Origin: an uncultured Lachnospiraceae bacterium
GTDB taxonomy: Bacteria > Bacillota > Clostridia > Lachnospirales > Lachnospiraceae
Assembly (NCBI GenBank): GCA_910578475.1
Contig: CAJTRK010000004.1
Span: forward strand, 62,001 to 126,000
Direction of reading: 5' to 3'
DNA: 64,000 nt
Position numbers and translations under genes: made by a program. Position 1 is the stretch's first letter. The number at the start of each line of letters is the position of its first letter. Shown here in pieces: positions 16,301 through 25,304 of the stretch. The notes beneath the pieces were generated by a model that did no database searches, was not told the DNA's origin, and worked only from the letters and a program-made list of their open reading frames with translations.

Positions 16301-18164
16301 GGAACGGAATCTGGAAGAAGTGATGCGGATTCTGGCGGAAGAACCGTCCTGTATTGACCTGAAAACGGAGGGAGGCGTTCCGCTGTGCCTGTATGCGGCG
16401 CAGACAGGCGGTTTTTCCATCGTTAAATTTATTGTCGAATATTCGAGAGCGAGTATGAATACGGTGGATGACAGGAACCGAACGATTCTTCATTATGCGG
16501 CGATGGCGGGGGACCTGGAAATGAACCGTTATCTGGTGGAGAAGGTCGGCATGGATATTACCGCAGGAGATGCGGACCTGATGACGCCTTATCAGATTGC
16601 ATGGGAGCGCGGTCATAAGGAACTGCTGGCCTATTATCAGGAGCGGGTCGGAGCGCCTTATGAGGAGATGTATCATAATCCGGTTCGTACGGGGATGTTC
16701 CCGGACCCGTCGATTGTCCGGGTCGGGGAAGATTACTATATGGTAAATTCCTCATTTATTTTCTTTCCCTGTATACCGGTTTCCCATTCCAGAGACTTGA
16801 TTCACTGGGAAATTATCGGACATGCGATAACAAATCCGGAATGGGCGCGTCTGGATGAACTGGAAGGCGGCCGCGGCTATTGGGCGCCGGATATTTCATA
16901 CAATAACGGACGATATTATATTACGGCGACCTATCGCCTGAACGATACGGGAACGGTCTACCGAAAACAGATAGTGGTCAGTTCCGACAGACCGGAGGGC
17001 CCGTACAGTGAGCCGGCCATTATCGATGAAGACGGAATCGACCCGTCTATTTTCCATGAGGACGACAGACACTATATGCTGCTGAACAGAGGCGCGCGCA
17101 TTTTTGAACTGAACGGCGACTGCACGAAACAGATTTCAGAGGCTTCGCTGTTATTTTACGGAGACCAGAAACGCGCGCCGGAAGGGCCGCATCTTCTGAA
17201 AAAGGACGGCTATTATTATTTGTTCCTCGCGGAAGGCGGAACGGGGCCGGGACACAGGATTACGGTTGCGAGAAGCAAAACGCTTAAAGGAAATTATGAA
17301 CCCTGTCCTTATAACCCGATTATGCGGCAGACGGACGAAAAGGCCGGCATCCAGCGATGCGGGCATGGGAAACCGGTATGCACGCAGAACGGGGAATGGT
17401 ATATGGTATATCTGTGCGGCAGAAGAGTCGGGGACGGATACAGCATTTTGGGGAGAGAAACGGCGCTGGACCCGATTACATGGACTGCCGACGGATGGCC
17501 CCTTGTCAACGGATTGAAAGGGCCGAGTGTTTTGCAGAAAAGGCCGAATCTGCCTGTACAGAATCTACCCGCACAAAACATGATGAAGGAATTTATGACA
17601 CCGCGTCCGCCGGAGAAGGGTGCCGTTCGGTTTGAAAACGGTGAAATCGTTTTGAAGGGAAGCGCGCATCCGTTAGCAAGCGTCCGGTCCAGAAACATTC
17701 TGGTGAGAAGACAGAGCGCATTCTGTTTCCGCGCGGAAGCGCAGTTGACGGTTCCGGAGATGAAGGAAGGGCAGGAGGCCGGCATTACATGTTATTATGA
17801 TGAGAATACATGGGTATGCTGTTATCTTTCGAAGGAAGGAGAAAAGCTGACCGTCCGGGTAAAAGAGCATATCGGGAAAGAAGACATAGAGCATCCCCGG
17901 GAGATTCTTCCGGAAGAGCTTGTCGGAGAACAATTTGTGCTCGGCGTCGAGACGGAATATTTGCACAGGAGATTCTATTGTGGTAAAGTAGAAGAAGAGA
18001 AAAAGACGCTGACAGAATTACCCAACGTATATTATCTGTGTGATGAGGGGATTTCCATGGGAAAACGCTTTACGGGGGCAATGACCGGTATCTATGGCTA
18101 TGCCGGGAAAGAGCCCTTGTTTATCAGATTCCGGAAATTTGATTATCAGGAGTTGTCAAAATAG
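16251..18164 (+). CDS. Ankyrin-repeat / GH43 fusion protein
   Basis: A 637-residue fusion. Residues ~8-130 contain three to four ankyrin repeats, for example GGVPLCLYAAQTGGFSIVKF, then RTILHYAAMAGDLEMNRYL and MTPYQIAWERGHKELL. Residues ~145-440 are a GH43 propeller with catalytic residues in FPDPSIVRVG, DGIDPSIFHE and APEGPHLLKK. A beta-sandwich domain follows. It has no signal peptide. Ankyrin repeats normally bind proteins, so the fusion may tether the glycosidase to a cytoplasmic partner, which is inference. The start is uncertain: ATG 16251 lies only 2 nt after GAAGGAGG, while an in-frame TTG at 16260 has an 11-nt spacing. It overlaps the upstream GH43 gene, implying translational coupling. 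Confidence 0.85.
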   Translation: MRTLNTFTLHPLQKVIEERNLEEVMRILAEEPSCIDLKTEGGVPLCLYAAQTGGFSIVKFIVEYSRASMNTVDDRNRTILHYAAMAGDLEMNRYLVEKVGMDITAGDADLMTPYQIAWERGHKELLAYYQERVGAPYEEMYHNPVRTGMFPDPSIVRVGEDYYMVNSSFIFFPCIPVSHSRDLIHWEIIGHAITNPEWARLDELEGGRGYWAPDISYNNGRYYITATYRLNDTGTVYRKQIVVSSDRPEGPYSEPAIIDEDGIDPSIFHEDDRHYMLLNRGARIFELNGDCTKQISEASLLFYGDQKRAPEGPHLLKKDGYYYLFLAEGGTGPGHRITVARSKTLKGNYEPCPYNPIMRQTDEKAGIQRCGHGKPVCTQNGEWYMVYLCGRRVGDGYSILGRETALDPITWTADGWPLVNGLKGPSVLQKRPNLPVQNLPAQNMMKEFMTPRPPEKGAVRFENGEIVLKGSAHPLASVRSRNILVRRQSAFCFRAEAQLTVPEMKEGQEAGITCYYDENTWVCCYLSKEGEKLTVRVKEHIGKEDIEHPREILPEELVGEQFVLGVETEYLHRRFYCGKVEEEKKTLTELPNVYYLCDEGISMGKRFTGAMTGIYGYAGKEPLFIRFRKFDYQELSK

Positions 18165-18166
18165 AA

Positions 18167-19519
18167 ATGAAAATAAAATCCAATCGAGAGTTGTTGTTGA
18201 ACGGAAATATCGGGAAAGCAATTCTGGCGCTTGCCGTTCCGGTCGTTATCAACAGTTTTTTACAGACGATGTATAATCTGACGGATACATACTGGCTCGG
18301 AAGACTGGGAACGGAAGAACTGGCGGCCATCAATCTGGTTACGCCGGTGCAGAATATCATCATCAATTTCGGTTCCGGCATCACGGTTGCGGGTTCCGTT
18401 CTGATTTCGCAATATCTGGGAGCGAAGCGGGACGGGGATGCAAGAAGCATGGCGAATCAGATTTTTTCCTGTGCTTTGCTTTTTTCAATCGTATGTGCAA
18501 TACTTTGTGCGGTAACGACACCCGGAATCGTGACATGGCTTGGCGCGGATGGCCTGACATGGCAATACGGAAAAACATATCTGCAGTTGGTGATTCTGGA
18601 CATGCCGTTCCTGTATACCGTCAATATGTATACGGCGATTAATCAGGCTCAGGGGGATACGGTACGGCCGATGCTTTTGAACCTTACCGGCATCACGCTG
18701 AATCTGATTCTGGACCCGCTGCTGATGATTGTTTTTAATATGGGCGTTGCGGGCGCCGCGCTTGCAACCGTCGGAGCGAAAGCGTTCCCGGCAGTCATCG
18801 CTTTTATCCTGCTGCAGAATCGCTCGAAGGATGTTTATCTTGATTTGCGCAGACTGAAATTCGAGAAGGAAAAGTTAAAAAATATTCTGGTTATCGGCCT
18901 TCCTACTGCAATCGGCGGAAGCACCATGCAGTTTGGATTTCTGCTGATGAGCAGAAATGTGCTGAAATACGGGACGGAAGCGATGGCGGCTTATGGTATC
19001 GGCAATAAAATCAACAGCCTGATTACTTTGCCGACGAACAGCGTAGGTTCCGCGGTCGCGACGATTGTCGGGCAGAATGTGGGAGCAAAGCAGTATGAAA
19101 GAGCCGAGAAGGGATATAAGGTTTCGATGCTCGGCAGCGTTATTTTTCTGCTGGCAGGAGGACTGATTCTATCGAGAATGCCGATATCGACCGCGATTGT
19201 TAAGATTTTTTCGGATGATGCGGATGTTATCGGAATGGCGGCGGATTTTCTGAGCATCATGGCGTTCTGGTGTTTTGCAAACGGTGTATATAATTCCAGC
19301 ATCGGCCTGTTTCAGGGAAGCGGCCATACGGAAATAACAATGGTTATTGATGCGACAAGACTTTGGGTATTTCGGTTCGCGACGCTTTATATCGGGGAAG
19401 TATGGCTGCATCTCGGGGTACGCAGCGTGTGGTACTCGGTTGTGGTCAGCAACGGCCTGTCGGCGCTGGCGCTTTTTGTCATATACAAAACAGGCTATTG
19501 GAGAAGAAAGCGGATTTAG
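18167..19519 (+). CDS. MATE family efflux transporter
   Basis: A 450-residue polytopic membrane protein with twelve predicted helices and the two-fold MATE layout. The segment beginning ILALAVPVVINSFLQTMYN and the GVAGAALATVGAKAF helix are typical of NorM/DinF-like MATE proteins. Family members exchange Na+ or H+ for drugs or metabolites. The gene begins 2 bp after the ankyrin-GH43 stop and reads on toward the GH105 pair, so it belongs to the carbohydrate operon. That makes a sugar-derived or aglycone substrate worth considering, though nothing in the sequence proves it. AGGAG lies 13 nt before the ATG. Confidence 0.88.
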   Translation: MKIKSNRELLLNGNIGKAILALAVPVVINSFLQTMYNLTDTYWLGRLGTEELAAINLVTPVQNIIINFGSGITVAGSVLISQYLGAKRDGDARSMANQIFSCALLFSIVCAILCAVTTPGIVTWLGADGLTWQYGKTYLQLVILDMPFLYTVNMYTAINQAQGDTVRPMLLNLTGITLNLILDPLLMIVFNMGVAGAALATVGAKAFPAVIAFILLQNRSKDVYLDLRRLKFEKEKLKNILVIGLPTAIGGSTMQFGFLLMSRNVLKYGTEAMAAYGIGNKINSLITLPTNSVGSAVATIVGQNVGAKQYERAEKGYKVSMLGSVIFLLAGGLILSRMPISTAIVKIFSDDADVIGMAADFLSIMAFWCFANGVYNSSIGLFQGSGHTEITMVIDATRLWVFRFATLYIGEVWLHLGVRSVWYSVVVSNGLSALALFVIYKTGYWRRKRI

Positions 19520-19578
19520 AAACCGAAGGATAAAATTGAACACGGAAATAAACAGAAAAAGAAGGTATGGTTAATTTT

Positions 19579-20481
19579 ATGGGTGCAAAAAAAGAGATAA
19601 CGGCATATTTCAAAAATTACCGCTATGCGGAAGACTTTGGAAAGGAAGAAGACGGATGCGCGCTTCTTGCCGCAAAACAGGCATATGAGGTGACCGGAGA
19701 GGAAACATGCTTTTTTTTCATGAAAAAGTATTACGACGCGTTTCTGACGGAACATGGAGAACTTCAAAACAATGCGGCGGATTTTACCGCGGAATGGGTG
19801 AACGGAAGCAGATGCCTCTTTTTCCTGTATCAGGAGACCGGAGAAGAAAAATACCGGCTGGCGGCAGAAAACATAATGGAAGAACTCCACGGTTATCCGA
19901 GATGTGAATGCGGAAATTTTGTATACCGGAAAGAATGCCTGAAAAAAGTAAGCGTAGATGCGCTGTATATGCTCATGCCATTCTATATGGAATATGAGAC
20001 CGTATACGGTAAAAAAGAAAAATACGGCGACATCATTACCCAGTTTGAAAATGCCCGGAAACGGCTTTACGATGAAGACAGGGGCCTGTGTTCTCCGGTC
20101 TGGGATGAAGATGAAAAAGGGCGGCGGGAAGGTGACGGGAACAAGTTCTTGGGCACGGCAAAGTTTCTGACGGCGCTGATTGATACGATGGAGTGCATGA
20201 GCATTGAAATTTATGAGCAGTATAGAAAACTTCAGGATATGTTCAAAACGATTCTCAAGGGCGCGCTGGACTGTTCGGAGGAAATAAGCGGCGAAAGCGG
20301 CGCATTCATCGGTTACTGCATTCTGAAAGCGTGCCGAATGGGAATCCTGTTAAAGGAAAAGTATGTGGACACGGGGATGGAAATCGTGGAGAAGCTGGCG
20401 GCAGAACAGCCGGAGATGACAAACGCCTTTATCATGGCATATGCGCAGTATCTGCTGACGAAAAGAGAAGCGGAAGCGTAG
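19579..20481 (+). CDS. GH105-like protein lacking catalytic residues (probable pseudoenzyme)
   Basis: A ~300-residue alpha/alpha-barrel protein clearly related to the GH105 enzyme encoded just downstream: both share [18 protein letters not shown] and matching helix patterns. The key positions differ. DNVNAG of the active enzyme is replaced by TAEWVNGSR, the YYHAYD histidine region by CSPVWDED, and the WLRALGW arginine region by KFLGTAKF. The Asp in VDALYM is retained. It is also about 80 residues shorter. I infer a non-hydrolytic sugar-binding or regulatory paralogue, or an enzyme of altered specificity. The ATG at 19579 fits the GAAGG site better than 19567, which is 1 nt away from it. Confidence 0.72.
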   Translation: MGAKKEITAYFKNYRYAEDFGKEEDGCALLAAKQAYEVTGEETCFFFMKKYYDAFLTEHGELQNNAADFTAEWVNGSRCLFFLYQETGEEKYRLAAENIMEELHGYPRCECGNFVYRKECLKKVSVDALYMLMPFYMEYETVYGKKEKYGDIITQFENARKRLYDEDRGLCSPVWDEDEKGRREGDGNKFLGTAKFLTALIDTMECMSIEIYEQYRKLQDMFKTILKGALDCSEEISGESGAFIGYCILKACRMGILLKEKYVDTGMEIVEKLAAEQPEMTNAFIMAYAQYLLTKREAEA

Positions 20482-20586
20482 GCGGGAACCGCATAAAAGC
20501 GGAGTAGAGCGCCAAAAGGCGAAACAGGAGCGCAGAGCGGCAAAAAGGAACGCAGAAAAGTATAAGAGAAAGGAAGGGTTACGGTA
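20482..20586. other. Short spacer rich in GC mini-hairpins
   Basis: The 105-bp gap between the GH105-like and GH105 genes holds small hairpins such as CCGC-ATAAAA-GCGG and CGCC-AAAA-GGCG. No ORF is present. The tail GAAAGGAAGGG serves as the ribosome site for the next gene. Confidence 0.5.
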
Positions 20587-21723
20587 GTGGACAGAATTGA
20601 AAAGTATATTGAAGAATTGATGGAGAAAAGTACGCCAGACCGTCCAATCTGGAATATTGAGAAAATTCTTCAGGGCATCAAATCGAAGTGGAATTATATC
20701 GATGGCTGTATGATAAAAGCGATACTTGAAATGTATGCGATTACGAAAGACGAGAAATATTTCAGGTTTGCGGATGCGTTTATCGATTGTAAAGTAAGTG
20801 AAGACGGAACGATTGACGGCTATGACGTAAACGAACTGAACATCGATAACGTGAATGCGGGGAAAACGCTGTTCGAGCTGTATGACCTGACAGGCAGGGA
20901 AAAGTATCGCAGGGCAATTGACCTTGTATACAGCCAGATTGAAAAGATGCCGAGAACGAAAGAAGGAAACTTCTGGCATAAAAATATTTATCCGAATCAG
21001 GTATGGCTGGACGGCCTGTATATGTGTCAGCCCTTTTATATGGAATACGAGACGCGCTTCCATGACAGGAAGAACTACGACGACATTTTCAATCAGTTTG
21101 CGCAGGTCGTAAAGAATATGCGGGACAGCGAAACGGGACTCTATTATCATGCTTATGACTCTTCGCGGGAGATGTTCTGGTGCGATAAGGTGACCGGCCT
21201 CAGCCAGAATTTCTGGCTCCGCGCGCTCGGCTGGTATTCCATGGCCCTGCTCGATACGATGGATAAAGCGGATGTTACTTCCGACGCCGCGCACCAGAGC
21301 GCTTATGAAGAAATGAAGAAAACGTTCGTGGACCTGATGGACGCGATGCTGCGTTATCAGGATGAAAGCGGCATGTGGTATCAGGTGGTCAATGTAGGCG
21401 GCATGGAGAAGAACTACCTGGAAACGAGCGGAAGCGCTATTATGGCATATGCGTTGTTAAAAGGCGTCCGCCTTGGCTTTTTGCCGGAAAGCTACCGGGA
21501 AAACGGAAAAAAGGCATTTCAGGGAATCTGCGATAAGTATTTATCCACAGATGAAGAAGGAAATCTGCATCTTGACGGTATCTGCCTTGTGGCGGGACTC
21601 GGGGGAAAAGAGATGCGGCCCGGCACGTTTGACTATTACATGTCGGAACCTGTCGTAAAGGACGACGCGAAGGGAGTAGGCCCGTTCCTGCTGGCTTATA
21701 CGGAAATGCTGCGGTTACAATAA
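20587..21723 (+). CDS. Unsaturated rhamnogalacturonyl hydrolase (GH105)
   Basis: A 378-residue alpha6/alpha6-barrel enzyme of the YteR/YesR type. The catalytic Asp region [17 protein letters not shown], the second acidic region DNVNAGK, the YYHAYD histidine and [16 protein letters not shown] are all intact. GH105 enzymes hydrate and release the unsaturated galacturonate left at the non-reducing end after polysaccharide lyase action. There is no signal peptide, as expected for cytoplasmic GH105. The start is GTG, preceded by GAAAGGAAGGG. The product, an unsaturated uronate, would feed the KduD-like step encoded upstream. Confidence 0.92.
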   Translation: MDRIEKYIEELMEKSTPDRPIWNIEKILQGIKSKWNYIDGCMIKAILEMYAITKDEKYFRFADAFIDCKVSEDGTIDGYDVNELNIDNVNAGKTLFELYDLTGREKYRRAIDLVYSQIEKMPRTKEGNFWHKNIYPNQVWLDGLYMCQPFYMEYETRFHDRKNYDDIFNQFAQVVKNMRDSETGLYYHAYDSSREMFWCDKVTGLSQNFWLRALGWYSMALLDTMDKADVTSDAAHQSAYEEMKKTFVDLMDAMLRYQDESGMWYQVVNVGGMEKNYLETSGSAIMAYALLKGVRLGFLPESYRENGKKAFQGICDKYLSTDEEGNLHLDGICLVAGLGGKEMRPGTFDYYMSEPVVKDDAKGVGPFLLAYTEMLRLQ

Positions 21724-21751
21724 AAGACGAAATCAAAATGGAGGAATAAAA

Positions 21752-22540
21752 ATGGGTGTATATGCAATTTCTGGCGCATCCAGCGGAATCGGCGCCAGAA
21801 CGAAGGAACTATTGTTACAGCGCGGTCACGAAGTCATCAATATTGACTTAAAAGACGGGGACATCTGTGTCAATCTGGCGTCCGAAGAAGGGCGGAAGGA
21901 AGCGGTCGATGCGCTTCACAGGATGCACCCGGAAGGGCTTGACGGCGTTATTTGCAATGCGGGCGTATCGGGAGCATGCGGAAATCTCGAACTGATTGTT
22001 TCTTTGAACTACTTCGGAACAATCGCGCTTGCAAGAGGTGTTTATGACCTGTTGCGCAGGAAGAACGGAAGCTGTGTCGTGACTGCATCCAATACGATTT
22101 CACAGGGAGCCGGACGCATGGATATTGCGGATTTGCTGAACAATATCGGAGACGAGAAGAGAGTTTTGAGCCTTGTATCTCAAATGGACAATTCCAATCT
22201 CAGCGTTGGAAACAGTCTCTATGTATCGACTAAATATGCGCTCGCGAGATGGGTGAGACGTATGTCTGCTTCCTGGGCGGCGAACGGCGTACGAATCAAC
22301 GCGGTGGCGCCGGGTAATGTGAGCACGGCGATGACGGCCACCATGAGCACGTCGGCGAAAATGGCGCTGAATGCACTTCCCATTCCGACGAAATACGGGC
22401 AGGAATGTCTGATGGAAGCGGACGAGATTGCGGAAGTCATGGTTTTTCTGGCATCCGATGCGGCAAGGGGCGTAAACGGCAATGTCATGTTTGTTGACGG
22501 CGGCACGGACGCGCTTTTGAACTCAGAAAAAGTATATTAG
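21752..22540 (+). CDS. Short-chain dehydrogenase, 3-alpha-hydroxysteroid dehydrogenase-like
   Basis: A 262-residue SDR with SGASSGIG (residues 7-14), CNAG, a VTASN serine region and the active-site YVSTK (Y157, K161). The compact N-terminus ([16 protein letters not shown]), the LNYFG motif, and the C-terminal FVDGGTDAL resemble the Comamonas-type 3-alpha-hydroxysteroid dehydrogenase / carbonyl reductase group. Many gut relatives carry that label without proof, so the substrate may be any ketone or alcohol. It follows GH105 by 28 bp with a GGAGG site and leads into a SnoaL-like gene, so it is probably part of the same transcript. Confidence 0.7.
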   Translation: MGVYAISGASSGIGARTKELLLQRGHEVINIDLKDGDICVNLASEEGRKEAVDALHRMHPEGLDGVICNAGVSGACGNLELIVSLNYFGTIALARGVYDLLRRKNGSCVVTASNTISQGAGRMDIADLLNNIGDEKRVLSLVSQMDNSNLSVGNSLYVSTKYALARWVRRMSASWAANGVRINAVAPGNVSTAMTATMSTSAKMALNALPIPTKYGQECLMEADEIAEVMVFLASDAARGVNGNVMFVDGGTDALLNSEKVY

Positions 22541-22580
22541 ACGCTGTTAAATGCCGGATTGAAAAAGATGGAGGGTTACA

Positions 22581-22916
22581 ATGAGACCGATTGAAAAATA
22601 TGTTCAGGCTATGGAAAATAAAGATTTCGCCGGACTTGCCGGGCTTTTCACAGAAGACGGAAGAATCTGCGATTACTGTACCAATAATACGTCGGCGCAG
22701 AAAGAATATCATATTTACGGAAGAGAAGCGATTAACATGTTCTTCCGGAATAAATTTGGCTTTCGCCAGTATTCCATTGCCGAAGCCGAGGTAGTGAATG
22801 ATACACAGGCGGAGTTCATTGCGAACTTCGGCGGTTATAATGTCATGGCGATTGCGACCGTGCGCGAAGTGGATGAGAACGGATTGATTCAGAATCTGAC
22901 GGTAAGACCCAAATAG
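22581..22916 (+). CDS. SnoaL / NTF2-like small protein
   Basis: A 111-residue protein with the cone-shaped NTF2-like pattern: an N-terminal helix PIEKYVQAMENKDFAGLAGL followed by the FTEDGRI strand, a YGREAINMFF helix and a curved sheet. The family includes ketosteroid isomerases, polyketide cyclases and many proteins of unknown ligand. No signal peptide is present. It starts after GGAGGG, 40 bp downstream of the 3-alpha-HSD-like SDR, and the pair looks functionally linked. Its reaction cannot be assigned. Confidence 0.7.
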   Translation: MRPIEKYVQAMENKDFAGLAGLFTEDGRICDYCTNNTSAQKEYHIYGREAINMFFRNKFGFRQYSIAEAEVVNDTQAEFIANFGGYNVMAIATVREVDENGLIQNLTVRPK

Positions 22917-22970
22917 AAATTCAAAAATAATATCTTTAAAATTATAAAATGGAAAAGGAGAAGAACTGTT

Positions 22971-23972
22971 ATGGCGTATATTGACATCATGAAGGAGAAG
23001 GCAAAAAGCGATAAGAAAACGATTGTTTTGCCGGAAACGACCGACAAAAGAACACTGATTGCGGCATCCCACATTATCAGGGAAGGCATTGCCGATATCA
23101 TTATGATTGGCAATGAAGAGAAAATCCTGGACGGCGCAAACTGGCTGGAAGTGGAACTGAACGGCGTTACGATTATCGACCCGGAAACGACGGATAAGCT
23201 GGACGGATACGTTAATCTGCTTTATGAAACAAGAAAGAATAAAGGCATGACGTTAGAAAAGGCAAGAGAAACCCTTTTGAAAGATTATCTGACGTTTGGC
23301 GTTATGATGGTAAAGGCAAACGATGCGGACGGCATGGTGGCCGGCGCGAATCATGCGACCGCGGACACGTTAAGGCCGGCGCTCCAGATTCTGAAAACGG
23401 CGCCCGGCGTTAAACTGGTATCCGGATTCTTCCTTATGGATGTGCCGGACTGTGAGTTCGGAGAAGGCGGAACCTTCCTGTTTGCGGACTGCGGACTGAA
23501 TCAGGACCCGACGGCGGAAGAACTGGCTTCCATAGCGGAATCTTCGGCGAGAAGCTTTAAGAGTCTGGTAGGCGCAAAACCGATTATCGCAATGCTGTCC
23601 CACTCAACGAAAGGAAGCGCAAAACATCCGCTGGTCGATAAAATGGTGGAAGCGACGCGGCTTGCGCATGAGATGTACCCGCATTTGTGCATTGACGGCG
23701 AACTGCAGGCGGATGCGGCATTGGTTCCTCATATCGCGAAGTCCAAATCGCCCGGAAGCGAAGTTGCCGGTAAGGCAAATGTCCTGATTTTCCCGAATCT
23801 GGACTGCGGCAATATCGGTTACAAACTGGTGCAGAGACTCGGCAGAGCGGAAGCGTACGGACCGATGCTTCAGGGAATTGCCAAGCCGGTTAATGATTTG
23901 TCCCGCGGATGTTCATGGGAAGATATCGTCGGTGTTGTAGCGTTGACGGCTGTACAGGCGCAGTTAAGTTAA
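22971..23972 (+). CDS. pta: Phosphate acetyltransferase
   Basis: A 333-residue enzyme of the standard short Pta type. It opens with a [12 protein letters not shown] strand, and has [28 protein letters not shown], and [17 protein letters not shown], all highly conserved in this family. It transfers acetyl from acetyl-CoA to phosphate, giving acetyl phosphate. The ackA gene follows 51 bp downstream, forming the usual acetate-producing pair that yields one ATP. The start follows AAAAGGAGAAGAAC. The location directly behind pectin genes ties sugar breakdown to fermentation end products. Confidence 0.96.
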   Translation: MAYIDIMKEKAKSDKKTIVLPETTDKRTLIAASHIIREGIADIIMIGNEEKILDGANWLEVELNGVTIIDPETTDKLDGYVNLLYETRKNKGMTLEKARETLLKDYLTFGVMMVKANDADGMVAGANHATADTLRPALQILKTAPGVKLVSGFFLMDVPDCEFGEGGTFLFADCGLNQDPTAEELASIAESSARSFKSLVGAKPIIAMLSHSTKGSAKHPLVDKMVEATRLAHEMYPHLCIDGELQADAALVPHIAKSKSPGSEVAGKANVLIFPNLDCGNIGYKLVQRLGRAEAYGPMLQGIAKPVNDLSRGCSWEDIVGVVALTAVQAQLS

Positions 23973-24023
23973 AAAGAAGATAATGTCCGGTCCGCGCGGG
24001 CCAGGCAAGATTGGAGGGTTATC

Positions 24024-25229
24024 ATGAATATATTGGTTATCAACTGCGGAAGTTCTTCGCTGAAGTTTCAGCTGATTGACGCGGTAACGGAAGAATTGAT
24101 TGCAAAAGGACTGTGTGAACGCATCGGTATTGAAGGAAGCCAGCTCGTATACCAGCCGACGGGAAAAGATAAAGTAACAACCGTTACGCCGATGGAAGAC
24201 CATACGCAGGCTATCCGTCTCGTACTGAAGTCGCTGACGGATGAAAATGTCGGCGTTGTAAAAGATTTATCCGAAATCGGAGCGGTCGGCCACCGTATCG
24301 TACACGGCGGTGAGAAATTTGCATCTTCCACATTGATTACGGATGAAGTGGTACAGGCGATTACCGAATGCAACGACCTTGCGCCGTTACATAATCCGGC
24401 GAACCTTATCGGCATTGCGGCATGTAAGGAGCTGATGCCGGAAACGCCGATGGTAGGCGTATTCGATACGGCATTTCATCAGACAATGCCGAAAGAAGCA
24501 TATCTGTATGGACTGCCCTATGAATATTATGAGAAATACAAGGTGAGAAGATACGGTTTTCACGGAACGAGCCATTCCTACGTTTCCCAAAAAGCCGCGG
24601 AAGTTCTGGGGAAGAAGTATGAAGATTTGAAAATCATCGTATGCCATCTCGGAAACGGCGCCAGCGTATCGGCCGTTAAAAACGGAAAATGTATCGATAC
24701 ATCCATGGGGCTTACGCCGCTCGAAGGTCTTATCATGGGAACCCGTTCCGGTGATATCGACCCTGCAATCATTGAGTTTATTGCACATAAAGAGGGAAAG
24801 AGCATTGACGAGGTCATGTCCGTTCTGAATAAAAAATCAGGCGTTCTCGGATTGTCCGGAAATCTTTCTTCCGATTTCCGCGATTTGCAGGCGTCATATG
24901 AGAATGGTGAAGATGCGGGCATTCGTACGATGGAAACATTTGCTTACCGCGTGACGAAATATATCGGCGCATATGCGGCGGCGATGAACGGCGTGGATGC
25001 AATCTGTTTTACGGCAGGACTTGGAGAAAACAGTCCGTTTATGCGGAACATGATTTGCGAAAGACTCGGTTATCTCGGTATTGCATTGGATGAAGAACAG
25101 AATGCGAAACGGGGAGAAGATTTGGTTATTTCAACATCGGATTCCACGACGAAGGTGCTCGTCATCCCTACCAATGAGGAACTCGCGATTGCGCGTGAAA
25201 CCTGTGCAATCGTAAATGCGAAAGACTGA
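24024..25229 (+). CDS. ackA: Acetate kinase
   Basis: A 401-residue acetate kinase with the opening ILVINCGSSSLKFQL, the GHRIVHGG motif, RRYGFHGTSH, HLGNGASVSA, and the later CFTAGLGENSP loop. It converts acetyl phosphate and ADP to acetate and ATP in the cytoplasm. It pairs with pta upstream. The start follows TTGGAGGG. Length is normal. A long hairpin begins about 30 bp past its stop. Confidence 0.97.
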   Translation: MNILVINCGSSSLKFQLIDAVTEELIAKGLCERIGIEGSQLVYQPTGKDKVTTVTPMEDHTQAIRLVLKSLTDENVGVVKDLSEIGAVGHRIVHGGEKFASSTLITDEVVQAITECNDLAPLHNPANLIGIAACKELMPETPMVGVFDTAFHQTMPKEAYLYGLPYEYYEKYKVRRYGFHGTSHSYVSQKAAEVLGKKYEDLKIIVCHLGNGASVSAVKNGKCIDTSMGLTPLEGLIMGTRSGDIDPAIIEFIAHKEGKSIDEVMSVLNKKSGVLGLSGNLSSDFRDLQASYENGEDAGIRTMETFAYRVTKYIGAYAAAMNGVDAICFTAGLGENSPFMRNMICERLGYLGIALDEEQNAKRGEDLVISTSDSTTKVLVIPTNEELAIARETCAIVNAKD

Positions 25230-25258
25230 CGGAGCCTGAAAGAAACACATAAATAGAA

Positions 25259-25302
25259 AAATGCCTGCATAAATTTAAAAAAGGGAATTTATGCAGGCAT
25301 TT
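25259..25302. promoter_or_regulatory. Perfect 17-bp stem-loop between ackA and spmB
   Basis: Bases 25259-25275 pair perfectly with 25286-25302 around a 10-nt loop TAAAAAAGGG. The loop holds the only ribosome-binding-like sequence (AAGGG) for spmB, whose ATG begins at 25305, 2 nt after the stem. On the + strand no T-run follows. On the - strand it is followed by TTTTTCT. It may therefore work as a translational control element or as a terminator facing left. Confidence 0.65.
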
Positions 25303-25304
25303 CT

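Noticed and set aside
21752..22540. Firm call as a bile-acid 3-alpha-hydroxysteroid dehydrogenase
   Set aside because: Family resemblance alone does not fix the substrate, and no other bile-acid genes are present in the window.
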